From NCBI GenBank assembly GCA_965240365.1, contig OZ251218.1:1798001-1862000 (forward strand): a stretch of 64,000 nucleotides of DNA, given 5' to 3'. This stretch comes from G965240365 sp965240365. GTDB lineage: Bacteria; Pseudomonadota; Gammaproteobacteria; Eutrophobiales; Eutrophobiaceae. Positions within the stretch are counted from its first letter, which is position 1. Every line of letters starts with the position of its first letter. Below, piece by piece: positions 1 through 7,904 of the stretch. Below the pieces are notes generated by a model. The model saw only the letters and a program-made list of their open reading frames with translations, had not been told where the DNA came from and made no database searches. A program made the translations under genes and the position numbers.

Positions 1-2
1 GC

Positions 3-1340
3 ACAATGCTTGAAAAATCACGGGTTGCCGAGGATCTCCTGTATATTCTGCAGGTGATGATGCGCCGCATGCCGGGTGGGCTTGCCGTCTCGGTTGCCGT
101 GATGGGAACTATATTGGCGGCAACGACCGGCATCATCGGGGCTTCGGTCGTCATGATCACCCTTCTGGCACTGCCGACGATGCTGGCGCGCCGCTACAGT
201 CCGTCGCTTGCCACTGGCGCGATTGCGGCCTCGGCAACTTTAGGAATTCTCATACCGCCGTCCATCATGCTGGTATTGATGGCGAATCTGCTGGCGATTT
301 CAGTCGGCAGCCTGTTCATCGGCGCGGTGCTGCCCGGTCTGTTACTGTCGGGGCTTTACGTGCTCTACATTATTGTTGCTAGTCTGATCGATCCCGGCAA
401 AGCGCCGCCGATGGAAAAGGGCGAGATCGGTCTTGCGCCATCGGACAGGCGTAATCTGCTGTGGTTCTCGGCGATTTGCGGTTTTGCTGCCGGTATCGCC
501 CTCATCGGTCCCGTAGTGGCGGCGGACAGAGATATAAACTGGCCTCTCATTGCGTTGCTGACGGTTTTCACCGCCTCCGCCTGGATTGGAAAAATCGAAG
601 GCGACAGCCTGCTTGGCGGTATTCTGCGCGGCTTTGTGCCGCCGATATTCCTCATCGTCATCGTTCTCGGTTCTATCTTTGCCGGACTAGCAACGCCGAC
701 CGAGGCCGCGGGCGTCGGCGCATTCGGCGCCATTTTGCTGGCGTGGATCAACGGCACGCTGTCCTTTGATGTCCTGAAAAATGTCGTTGACAGAACCGTC
801 CTGACCACCGCGATGATCTTTTTCATCTATGCGGGCGCGATCGCATTTTCGACCTTGTTCCGGAACCTGTATGGCGAGGATCTGATCGTCGAATTCATCG
901 AGTGGCTACAACTCGGGCCATGGCCACTTTTGTTCATGCTGCTGGCTGTGATCTTTCTGATGGGTTTCTTCTTCGATTTTCTGGAAATCACGCTGATCAT
1001 CTTGCCGGTTTTCGCGCCGATCATCAAAGCGCTGACGCCGGCCTTCGCGGCTCATCTGGGGTTGGAAGCGGCAACCGATCCGGCTGCAGCGTCTGCAAAT
1101 CAGGCGCAGGTTATCATCTGGTTCGCAATATTGGTGGCGGTCAATCTTCAGACGTCATTCCTGACCCCACCCTTTGGGTTCGCACTTTTCTATATGAAAG
1201 GCGTTGCGCCAAAATCTGTTAAAATGCAGGAAATATACACCGGCATCATACCTTTTGTTATTCTTCAACTTATCGGTTTGATGTTCATCGTGTATTGGCC
1301 GGGTATTGCATTGTGGTTGCCAGGGCAACTATTGAATTAA
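3..1340 (+). CDS. dctM: TRAP transporter large permease DctM, 5'-partial
   Basis: Integral membrane subunit of a tripartite ATP-independent periplasmic (TRAP) transporter, which imports organic acids with a Na+ or H+ gradient. The visible 440 or so residues hold many hydrophobic helices and family motifs such as GILIPPS and ATPTEAAGVGAFGA, followed by FFFDFLEITLIILPVFAPI near the C-terminus. The frame is open to the left edge, so the ATG at 6 is probably internal and the true start and the DctQ/DctP partners lie outside the window. The substrate cannot be read from the sequence. Confidence 0.9.
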   Translation, partial: TMLEKSRVAEDLLYILQVMMRRMPGGLAVSVAVMGTILAATTGIIGASVVMITLLALPTMLARRYSPSLATGAIAASATLGILIPPSIMLVLMANLLAISVGSLFIGAVLPGLLLSGLYVLYIIVASLIDPGKAPPMEKGEIGLAPSDRRNLLWFSAICGFAAGIALIGPVVAADRDINWPLIALLTVFTASAWIGKIEGDSLLGGILRGFVPPIFLIVIVLGSIFAGLATPTEAAGVGAFGAILLAWINGTLSFDVLKNVVDRTVLTTAMIFFIYAGAIAFSTLFRNLYGEDLIVEFIEWLQLGPWPLLFMLLAVIFLMGFFFDFLEITLIILPVFAPIIKALTPAFAAHLGLEAATDPAAASANQAQVIIWFAILVAVNLQTSFLTPPFGFALFYMKGVAPKSVKMQEIYTGIIPFVILQLIGLMFIVYWPGIALWLPGQLLN

Positions 1341-1411
1341 GGGTCGCTCGGCCTTTTATGGTTCGGCCAGCAAACCGGTCGGGCCATACGGCCGCTATGG
1401 CGAGTCTATAT

Positions 1412-1549
1412 GGCAGGGTGCAAGGGTCTTGAAACCCACTTTCAGGCCAAACTGGAGCGGCGGCCAGCCATGAAGCCCGTCATCAGCCATTTCAAGGAGG
1501 AGCATAGGTTTCGTGCTGTCCTGACTCAACCGAACGCGGACCTGGTCTG
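1412..1549 (+). pseudogene. Possible transposase C-terminal remnant
   Basis: A short open stretch reads RRPAMKPVISHFKEEHR, which resembles the conserved R-(R/S)-x-(I/A)-(E/K)-PVIGH-K-x-EHR segment near the end of IS5-type transposases. It stops after a further 10 or so codons without the usual tail and has no start codon upstream. It fills the gap between dctM and ridA. The match is short, so this is a weak call. Confidence 0.3.
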
Positions 1550-1578
1550 ATGGCAATGCGGGCGCGCTCCCTGGCTGT

Positions 1579-2100
1579 TTACGTAGATTGCATGTCGGCC
1601 GTATCCCGGTTTAACGAAGCGGTGACCTCCAAAAGAACCGAAGCGTTGCGCGGAAGCCTCTTTACACCGATCACTGAACGCGCATGCCGCCCCTTGTCTC
1701 CCAGAGTTTCGATCAAGTAGTCCGATGCCCCATTGGCCACCGTTGAGATCGCGTCGAAATCGTCGGAATGCGCCACATAGCAAGTGATACGCAGGATACG
1801 CCTTAAGTTGCCGAGGCCGCCGGCAGAGGCATTCAGCCAGGCCAACGCCTGTTCGGCACAGATGCGCGCCGACTGAACCGCGTCAGGCAGGCTAATGTCC
1901 CGCCCCACCGTGCCGGTGTGGGCCAGCACCCCGTTCTGTTTCGCGACCTGCCCAGCCAGATAGGCGGTCGTGCCGTCGAGTGTGATCGGCTCGTAGGGGA
2001 AGCTCGTCGGCTCGGGCTGCGGAAGGCTCCGCTGAATGGTGGCGACGTCGAGCGCGGCGGCCGGCTCTGTCGGATGGGAAGTCATGCGGGAATCCGTCAT
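1579..2100 (-). CDS. RidA family protein (YjgF/YER057c/UK114)
   Basis: RidA-superfamily trimeric protein; the best-known members hydrolyse reactive enamine/imine intermediates made by PLP enzymes. Family features are YLAGQVAKQNGVLAHTG in the first half, the ARICAEQALAWL helix, and NGASDYLIETLGDKGRHAR followed by the LPRNASVLLEV strand. At 173 aa it carries a 30-residue N-terminal extension relative to the smallest members. The start is 1 bp from the stop of the upstream TRAP remnant, so the two were probably co-transcribed; a role in catabolism of a TRAP-imported compound is an inference. Confidence 0.85.
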   Translation of the reverse strand: MTDSRMTSHPTEPAAALDVATIQRSLPQPEPTSFPYEPITLDGTTAYLAGQVAKQNGVLAHTGTVGRDISLPDAVQSARICAEQALAWLNASAGGLGNLRRILRITCYVAHSDDFDAISTVANGASDYLIETLGDKGRHARSVIGVKRLPRNASVLLEVTASLNRDTADMQST

Positions 2101-2101
2101 T

Positions 2102-2813
2102 TCAGTCGGTGTTCTCGTTGGCGGCGGCCGGTCCGGAGCGCTGGAGTTTCCAGACGCCCAGAATCACCGCCAGTCCGGCAAGGTTCATTATCGGGCCCGG
2201 GACCACCAGCAGCGCCGTGGCCAGCACCAGCCCGGCACGTGCGGGCCAGACCAGTGTCTTGCCGCCCAGCCAGCCGGTCATGACGATGGACAGGCAGACG
2301 ATCCCGATACCGGAGCGCGCGAGCACAAAGATCAGATCGGACCATTGCCCCTGTCCCAGCAGCTCGGGATTGGCGACGAACAGGAACGGAATGACATAGG
2401 CCGGAACGCCGAGCGCAAAGGCGCGCCAGCCGACGGCCGACGAGCCCGCCCCTGCAATTGGCGCAGCGACAAAGGCAGCGACGGCCACCGGGGGCGTGAT
2501 CTGTCCGAGCACCGCATAATAGAACACGAAGAGATGCGCCGCGAGCGGGCTGGCTCCGAGATCGACAAGCGCCGGGGCGACCAGCGTCGCCTGGATGATA
2601 TAGGCCGGCGTCGTAGGCATGCCCATGCCGAAGATGAAGGCCGCGACCATGGCCAGGATCAGGGCTAGATAGATGTTGCCGTGGGCAAAGGTAATAACGA
2701 GGCTGCTGAACCGGAAGCCCAGCCCCGAGACCTGAACGATACCGACGATGATCCCCGCCGAGGCGCAGGCGATAGCGACCGTTACGGCGGCCCGCGCGCC
2801 CAGTTCAAACCCC
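2102..2813 (-). pseudogene. TRAP transporter fused permease, 5'-truncated
   Basis: Only the C-terminal 237 or so codons of a fused DctQM-type permease remain. Family signatures include ACASAGIIVGIVQVSGLG and FGMGMPTTPAYI, and the tail is strongly hydrophobic. The frame stays open back to the TTAA at 2814-2817, the target duplication of a MITE, and no start codon or N-terminal half is present; full-length members exceed 600 residues. The gene is therefore cut, not just interrupted: folP lies directly on the other side of the repeat. A deletion or repeat-mediated rearrangement is likely, and an assembly join at the repeat is possible. Confidence 0.8.
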
Positions 2814-2817
2814 TTAA

Positions 2818-2966
2818 GAAAGCTCTGAATAAATCCATCCTGGATTTCTCAGAGCACGCAAGGTGAAAATGCGATTTTCACCTTGCTTCAAAATCAATGA
2901 CTTGTATCATTGATTTTGGCGGTACGTCCCTGTACCGCAGGAAACTCTGATTCAATCAGAGTTTCC
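2818..2966 (+). repeat. 149-bp hairpin MITE, copy A
   Basis: The element is flanked by TTAA on both sides (2814-2817 and 2967-2970), a 4-bp target duplication. It begins GAAAGCTCTGAATAAATCC and ends with the palindrome around CTCTGATTCAATCAGAG. Five successive hairpins cover almost its whole length. The right TTAA contains the folP stop codon. The tips resemble IS5-group terminal repeats (GGAAG...), and there is no room for a transposase, so it is called non-autonomous. Confidence 0.85.
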
Positions 2967-3794
2967 TTAACCGGCGCCGCCTTGAATGGCCCAGGCGACA
3001 TCGGCGGCCTGGCGATTCTCTTTGACATCATGCACGCGGAAAATCCTGACGCCCGCCGCCACGCCCAGCGCCGTGGTGCCCGCGGTCGCCCCGCTCAGTT
3101 CAGCCGGCGTATTCACCGCGCAGATGCCGCCCATGAAACGCTTGCGGCTCGCGCCCAGCAGGACCGTATGGCCGCTGTCCACAAAAGCCTTCAGATTCTT
3201 TAACAAGGCCAGATTATGCGCCCGGGTTTTACCAAAGCCGATACCCGGATCGATCACGATATTATCCCGCCGAATCCCCGCCTTCAGGCAATCCCCGGCC
3301 CGCGTTTCCAGAAAGCCCCTGACAGCGCCGACCACATCCGCATATTCCGGCCTGGCCTGCATGGTTTCAGGCACGCCCAGCATGTGCATAATGATGTAAG
3401 GACAGGCCCTGTCCGCGCACAGGGCAATGATCCCGGGGTCATCATTACCGCCCGAGACATCATTGACTATCGTCGCGCCGGCATCCAGCGCGGCCCCGGC
3501 CACCGCGGCGCGGCGGGTATCAATGCTGATGGCCACATGCCCGGGCTTTGTTGCACCGATCTTTTCAATGACAGGCAACACCCGCCTGATCTGTTCCTTT
3601 TCACTGACCGGCGCTGATCCCGGCCGGGTTGACTCCCCGCCGATGTCGATAATATCGGCGCCCTCGTCAATCATCTGCTTGCCATGCCGGATGGCGGCCT
3701 CCAGATTATTAAACCGGCCGCCATCGGAAAAACTGTCCGGCGTGATGTTTAATATGCCCATGATCAGGGGCGGGCCGCGCGGGTCGATAGTCAT
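2967..3794 (-). CDS. folP: Dihydropteroate synthase
   Basis: Condenses p-aminobenzoate with hydroxymethyl-dihydropterin pyrophosphate in folate synthesis; cytoplasmic TIM barrel. The N-terminus shows the pterin-site signature MGILNITPDSFSDGG and then DIIDIGGESTRPGS; later motifs are INDVSGG, DPGIGFGK and LLGASRKRF. At 275 aa it has the usual length. It overlaps the upstream iminopeptidase by 4 bp (ATGA), so translation is probably coupled. Its stop codon lies in the target duplication of a MITE, whose hairpins may act as its transcription end. Confidence 0.96.
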   Translation of the reverse strand: MTIDPRGPPLIMGILNITPDSFSDGGRFNNLEAAIRHGKQMIDEGADIIDIGGESTRPGSAPVSEKEQIRRVLPVIEKIGATKPGHVAISIDTRRAAVAGAALDAGATIVNDVSGGNDDPGIIALCADRACPYIIMHMLGVPETMQARPEYADVVGAVRGFLETRAGDCLKAGIRRDNIVIDPGIGFGKTRAHNLALLKNLKAFVDSGHTVLLGASRKRFMGGICAVNTPAELSGATAGTTALGVAAGVRIFRVHDVKENRQAADVAWAIQGGAG

Positions 3795-4753
3795 GCGAGC
3801 AGACCGGCCAGTTCATCCGTGGCCTTGACCAGCGCGTCGATCATCGCGGCTTCACCGGCAAGATGACCAGCGTCGGGTATAAGTTCCAGTCCGAGTTGGG
3901 TTTTGCCGGCTGCCTGCAAGGCCCCGTGAACGGCCCAGGAAGACGCCGGCAGACAGGTCAGATCTTTGCGGCCATGAATCAGCCGTATCGGGACATCGGG
4001 AACCCGCGCAATATTTTCAAGAATCTGATTTTCCGCGATGAAATATTTATTTTTCGCATAGTGTATTTCAAGCCTCACCTGCCTGAGCAGCTTTTCTGCT
4101 TCAGCCTCGGGCAGGGCGTAATTATCCATAATATTATGCGTCACGACCCTGCCCGCCCACAAAGACCACGCCCTGGCCGCCGCTAATTGCCTGTCTTTAG
4201 CGCCTGAAAATACCCGTTCATGCAGGGCGTTGAGTAAATCTTCTTTCTCTGTCTCGCTGAATATTGAGGTAAATTCCGCCCAATAATCCGGGAAAATATG
4301 ATTGACGCCCGCCTTTGCAAACCAGTCGAAATCGCATTGTCTGGCGAGAAAGACGCCTCTTGAGATAATGCCGGACACGGCCGCGGGATAGCGCTCCGCG
4401 TATAAGAGCGCCAGTGTTGCGCCCCAGGAGCCGCCGAACAAAAGCCATTGATCAATGTCGAGCCGGGTTCGCAGCGCGTCAATGTCCGCCAGAATATGCG
4501 GCGTTGTATTATGCTCAACCCGGCCGACGGGCCTGGATCGATGGCAACCCCGCTGATCCAGAAGGATGATCCGGTATTTATCGGGATTAAAGTAACGCCG
4601 GTGACTTTCTTTACAACCCGAACCCGGGCCGCCATGCAGAAAAACGACAGGGATACCGCTTGCGCTGCCGGTCTCTTCAAAATAGACCGTATGCCCGTCC
4701 CGTTCCAGTTGATACACGGCTCGGGCGTCGATTTCAGGATAGAGTTCCGGCAA
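3791..4753 (-). CDS. pip: Proline iminopeptidase (alpha/beta hydrolase)
   Basis: Cytoplasmic serine peptidase that removes N-terminal proline from peptides. The 320-aa protein has the family's oxyanion segment HGGPGSG, the DQRGCHRS loop (usually DQRGxGRS), the nucleophile elbow GGSWGATLAL, and the late acid and histidine in the LIHGRKD and DAGHLAGE segments. It is first in a two-gene unit with folP; the pairing has no obvious metabolic logic. Confidence 0.93.
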   Translation of the reverse strand: MPELYPEIDARAVYQLERDGHTVYFEETGSASGIPVVFLHGGPGSGCKESHRRYFNPDKYRIILLDQRGCHRSRPVGRVEHNTTPHILADIDALRTRLDIDQWLLFGGSWGATLALLYAERYPAAVSGIISRGVFLARQCDFDWFAKAGVNHIFPDYWAEFTSIFSETEKEDLLNALHERVFSGAKDRQLAAARAWSLWAGRVVTHNIMDNYALPEAEAEKLLRQVRLEIHYAKNKYFIAENQILENIARVPDVPIRLIHGRKDLTCLPASSWAVHGALQAAGKTQLGLELIPDAGHLAGEAAMIDALVKATDELAGLLA

Positions 4754-4867
4754 AATCAGATTACTTTGGGAAAATAATGGAGCGGGTCATTCAATCTTTT
4801 CTCGTGTATGGCCACGCTGGCCAGTCTGCTACGGGCATGACAGCCAGATACCTCACCCAAACCGGCC

Positions 4868-5836
4868 CTAAATATCATTCAGGATTTCCCTGCGTTTCGC
4901 CTCATACTCTTCCCGGGTAATCAGTTCTTTGCGCCGCAGTTCTTTCAGTGTCTGCATACGCGCTTCTATGGATCGGGTCTGGCCCGCCCCCGGGTTGTTG
5001 ATATCACGCATTTCCTTGCGCATCCGCGCCATCTCGGCGCGCATCTCGCGCCGTTGCCTGGCCATCCTGGCCGCTTCCAGTTGCAACTGTTCGTCCTCTT
5101 GCCGCGCGATCCGGTCCTGCGACTGCTCGCGCCTTGCCAGGTAGCCGTTGGCCGCCTGTTTAATGTCAATCACAAACCAGTCATGCCTGATCCGGTTCAG
5201 ACGCTTGTTTTCAATGCCTTCCACGTTCAAAAATACGCCGGAAAATACCCCGGAGGCGCGGCCGCGGCTGCCGTTGTCGAGGTCATAAGGCACGGCGGCA
5301 CGGCCGGACGGGTCATACACCGATTCAAATGCCTTGCTGCGGAAAAAATCATGTTCGCCCATGATGATATTCAGCTTGCCGTCCTTGAAGAAGGATCGGG
5401 CCGCCAGGAAACGCTTGTCCTGCAGGCCCAGCAGCTTTCTTTCGTCTTTTTCCAGGGCAAAGATAATATCCTGATCCGGCCCGGCATTGCGGAATCCCCT
5501 GGGCAGTTCCTTACTCAGCAGCTTTATCTGCGGCACGGTAAAAACGCTTTCAAGCGCCTCGTCACCGGCAAAAAAACTGTCATCGGGCGTCTGCAAAGCC
5601 AGCAGGGCCAGTTCCAGTTCCTCCTGATTCAATGCGACGGGATGCTCATTTTGACCAAATCTATCCGAATCCTGCGGGGCATATTTAATGTAACGATTAA
5701 TGCCGGATTGCCAGATCACGGCCTTGTCGTCCCCGCCGGAACCAAACAGGCTCACGGCCGAGACAAGACCCGGGCAGAAAAACAACGGGCAGAGAAACAG
5801 TAATTTAAGCGGCTGTCTTGTAAAAATCTTTTTCAT
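4868..5836 (-). CDS. Secreted protein with C-terminal SHOCT motif
   Basis: A hydrophobic N-terminal signal (residues 1-27, ending LVSA) predicts export. The middle, about residues 30-225, matches no family I recognise. Residues 230-285 form a highly charged coiled-coil-like stretch rich in R, E, M and Q. The last 30 residues (LKELRRKELITREEYEAKR) fit the SHOCT short C-terminal motif, often involved in oligomerisation. Function unknown. A strong bidirectional terminator lies on its upstream side. Confidence 0.7.
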   Translation of the reverse strand: MKKIFTRQPLKLLFLCPLFFCPGLVSAVSLFGSGGDDKAVIWQSGINRYIKYAPQDSDRFGQNEHPVALNQEELELALLALQTPDDSFFAGDEALESVFTVPQIKLLSKELPRGFRNAGPDQDIIFALEKDERKLLGLQDKRFLAARSFFKDGKLNIIMGEHDFFRSKAFESVYDPSGRAAVPYDLDNGSRGRASGVFSGVFLNVEGIENKRLNRIRHDWFVIDIKQAANGYLARREQSQDRIARQEDEQLQLEAARMARQRREMRAEMARMRKEMRDINNPGAGQTRSIEARMQTLKELRRKELITREEYEAKRREILNDI

Positions 5837-5933
5837 CGTGGATTTAACGCCTTGCGCGGTTGAGATTAAAAACGGATTCAGCCCGAAGTTTACCTAAAAA
5901 CGCGCGACTTAAACATCATTGATCGGGGGTTCA

Positions 5934-5964
5934 AAAAAAAGACCTCCGAAGAGGTCTTTTTCAA
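5934..5964. terminator. Rho-independent terminator (bidirectional)
   Basis: AAGACCTC and GAGGTCTT form a stem with a CGAA loop, flanked by eight A on one side and five T on the other, so it can work in both directions. On the minus strand the U-tract is longer, which suits the end of a leftward transcript arising between 5970 and 6230. Confidence 0.75.
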
Positions 5965-6090
5965 AGGTGAGCGCGCGGCCTAGAAGCCCGTCGGCTTTAA
6001 TGCCCCAATCAAAAGCCAACGGGCTCCTAGTGTTGAGACTTGTATCAAGTCAGTTATGGGTGGTTTGGTCTCCCCAGCCTTATGGTCTAT
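5965..6090 (-). ncRNA. Possible structured small RNA
   Basis: On the minus strand a long stem (about 17 bp, AGCCCGT-GGCTTT pairing with AAAGCC-ACGGGCT) sits just before the strong U-rich terminator at 5934-5964. A stable hairpin followed by a terminator without a convincing ORF is how many bacterial small RNAs end. I recognise no known family and no clear promoter. Low certainty. Confidence 0.3.
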
Positions 6091-6235
6091 TATTATTTCA
6101 ACGACGACCCATACTTATGCAGCCGCACCGGTTACGACGGGCGCAGAAGATACAACAGGCCATCAGCCATTGCAAACATTTATTGCATTTTCACAACAAA
6201 ATAATCGCGATTAATGTTGTATAGACACAACATTG

Positions 6236-6420
6236 TTGCCGTTCCTGTCTCTTGCCGTCATTGCGGCCTGTCCGGGGCAGGCAGGGCCAGGCCGGAATGA
6301 CGACGGGGGTAACAGGCACATCCCGGCAATCCTCTTTACCATGCCTCCACAAGATCGTCATTTCAGCCTGCGCCAGACAGGCCGGCGAATGACAACCACC
6401 AGGCAACAATGACATCGCCT
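6236..6420. repeat. REP-type GTCATTCC repeat cluster
   Basis: Contains two imperfect inverted copies of a dispersed family recognisable by GTCATTCCGGCCTG, GGAATGACGACGGGG and short GCCTG/CAGGC palindromes. The same sequence family recurs near 14.45, 17.8, 24.2, 31.8, 42.8, 44.8, 52.6 and 62.0 kb. No coding potential beyond chance frames. Confidence 0.7.
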
Positions 6421-6485
6421 TATTCTTGAACTGATCGGAATTGTCTTATACCATCAGCCGTCCACTCCGGCGATGTTAGGGAGCT

Positions 6486-7445
6486 ATGAGCATGACATTA
6501 TTCCAGGCGCTGTTAATTATCGTGTCTGTCTTTATCCATTCAGCCTGCGCGGCCGGGACAGGGCGTATCTTTGTCACCAACGAACGCGGCAACACGATTT
6601 CAGTCATCAACAGCAATAGCCTTGAGATTGAAACCACCATCGCAATAGGCGATCGCCCGCGGGGCCTAGGCCTGTCTCCCGATGGCAAGGAGTTGTATGT
6701 GGCCGTGAGCAAGGAGAACAAGATCAAGGTGCTGGATCCGGTCTCGCTCAAGATCATCCGCGAATTCGTATCGGGCGGCGATCCCGACGCATTTGCCGTG
6801 CATCCCAACGGCAATATCTATATCTCCAATGAGGACGAGGCCAAGGCCTCCGTATTTGACCCGAAGTCGGGCGAGTTATTGGCGGAGATTCAGGTCGGCC
6901 TGGAACCGGAGGGCGTGGCGATTTCGCCGGACGGCAAGCGGGTTATCGTGACCAGTGAATCGACCAATATGCTGCATGTGATCAAGGCCGCGGACAATAC
7001 CATCGAACACAATATCCTTATCGGCGCCAGACCCCGCGCCGCCACCTTTACCCGGCGGGGCAATATCGCCTATGCCACGGCCGAGATCAGCGGGGAAGTG
7101 GCCAAGGTCGATATGGACAGCGGCAAGGTGCTGAAGACGGCCTCGACCGGGGACGCCCGGTCCAAGCCCAAAGACATATTGCTGAACAGGGATGAGAGCG
7201 TCATCTATGTCGCCGGCGGGCGGGCCAACAAGGTCAAGGTCATGGACGCCGACACCCTGGAAATCAGGAAAATGATCCCGGTGGGCGAGCGGGTCTGGGG
7301 CCTGGCCATGAACAAGGCCAAATCGCGCCTGTTCACCACCGATGGCATCAGCGGCACGGTCTCCGTTATCGACACCGACAAAAACGAAGTCATAAAAACC
7401 ATCAAGGTGGGCAAATTCCCCTGGGGCGTGCTGGTGGATTATTGA
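6486..7445 (+). CDS. YVTN-family beta-propeller protein, probably periplasmic
   Basis: A signal peptide (residues 1-22, ending CAAG) is followed by about seven YVTN/NHL-like blades with motifs such as GRIFVTNERGNTISVIN, PRGLGLSPDGKELYV, PEGVAISPDGKRVIV and SGTVSVIDTDKN. The protein closely fits the YncE-like propellers often encoded with PQQ-dependent alcohol catabolism genes. An orphan pqqA gene 3.6 kb downstream makes a link to PQQ plausible but unproven. The stop codon immediately precedes a MITE copy. Confidence 0.85.
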   Translation: MSMTLFQALLIIVSVFIHSACAAGTGRIFVTNERGNTISVINSNSLEIETTIAIGDRPRGLGLSPDGKELYVAVSKENKIKVLDPVSLKIIREFVSGGDPDAFAVHPNGNIYISNEDEAKASVFDPKSGELLAEIQVGLEPEGVAISPDGKRVIVTSESTNMLHVIKAADNTIEHNILIGARPRAATFTRRGNIAYATAEISGEVAKVDMDSGKVLKTASTGDARSKPKDILLNRDESVIYVAGGRANKVKVMDADTLEIRKMIPVGERVWGLAMNKAKSRLFTTDGISGTVSVIDTDKNEVIKTIKVGKFPWGVLVDY

Positions 7446-7594
7446 GGAAACTCTGATTGAGTCAGAGTTTCCTGCGGTACAGGGAAGTGCCGCCAAAATC
7501 AATGACGTAAGTCATTGATTTTGAAGCAGGGTGAAAATCGCATTTTCACCCTACTTGCCCTGAGAAATCCAGGATGGATTTATTCAGGGCTTCC
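7446..7594 (-). repeat. 149-bp hairpin MITE, copy B
   Basis: Same element as at 2818-2966 in opposite orientation, starting GGAAACTCTGATT and ending CAGGGCTTCC. The flanking tetranucleotides, TTGA and TTAG, no longer match exactly, suggesting an older insertion. It starts right after the propeller gene's TGA. Confidence 0.85.
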
Positions 7595-7626
7595 TTAGCA
7601 GGGAGCGCCGAAAAAGCGAACCGGCG

Positions 7627-7872
7627 TCATTTTTGATATTTTTCTTTCCATTCGGAATAAGGCATACCGTAGATCAGCGTCCTGGCCTCCTCATAATCCA
7701 TCGTTATGCCCTGCTCGTGGGCCGCGGCCAGGTACCATTTTGACAGGCAGTTGCGGCAGAAACCGGCCAGGTTCATCAGGTCGATATTCTGTAGCTCGGT
7801 GTGTTCACGCAGGTGTTTGAGCAGCGCCCTGAAGGCGGCGGCCTCAAGTTCGGTGCGGGTCTCGATATTCAT
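7627..7872 (-). CDS. DUF1244 domain protein
   Basis: An 81-residue protein matching the small conserved DUF1244 family: FRALLKHLREHTELQNIDLMNLAGFCRNCLSKW carries two close cysteines (FCRNC), followed by GMPYSEWK near the end. The family is widespread in proteobacteria and has no established function; the CxxC-like pair suggests metal or redox involvement. It follows the response regulator gene by 32 bp on the same strand and is probably in its operon. Confidence 0.88.
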   Translation of the reverse strand: MNIETRTELEAAAFRALLKHLREHTELQNIDLMNLAGFCRNCLSKWYLAAAHEQGITMDYEEARTLIYGMPYSEWKEKYQK

Positions 7873-7904
7873 GTTTGCCTCCGGTTTTTTCGTAACATTT
7901 CGTT

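Noticed and set aside
365..826. Antisense frames over dctM and other long genes
   Set aside because: They mirror high-GC coding sequence, lack recognisable domains and ribosome sites.
5919..6224. 101-codon plus-strand frame
   Set aside because: It crosses a terminator hairpin and shows no protein-like composition or family motif.
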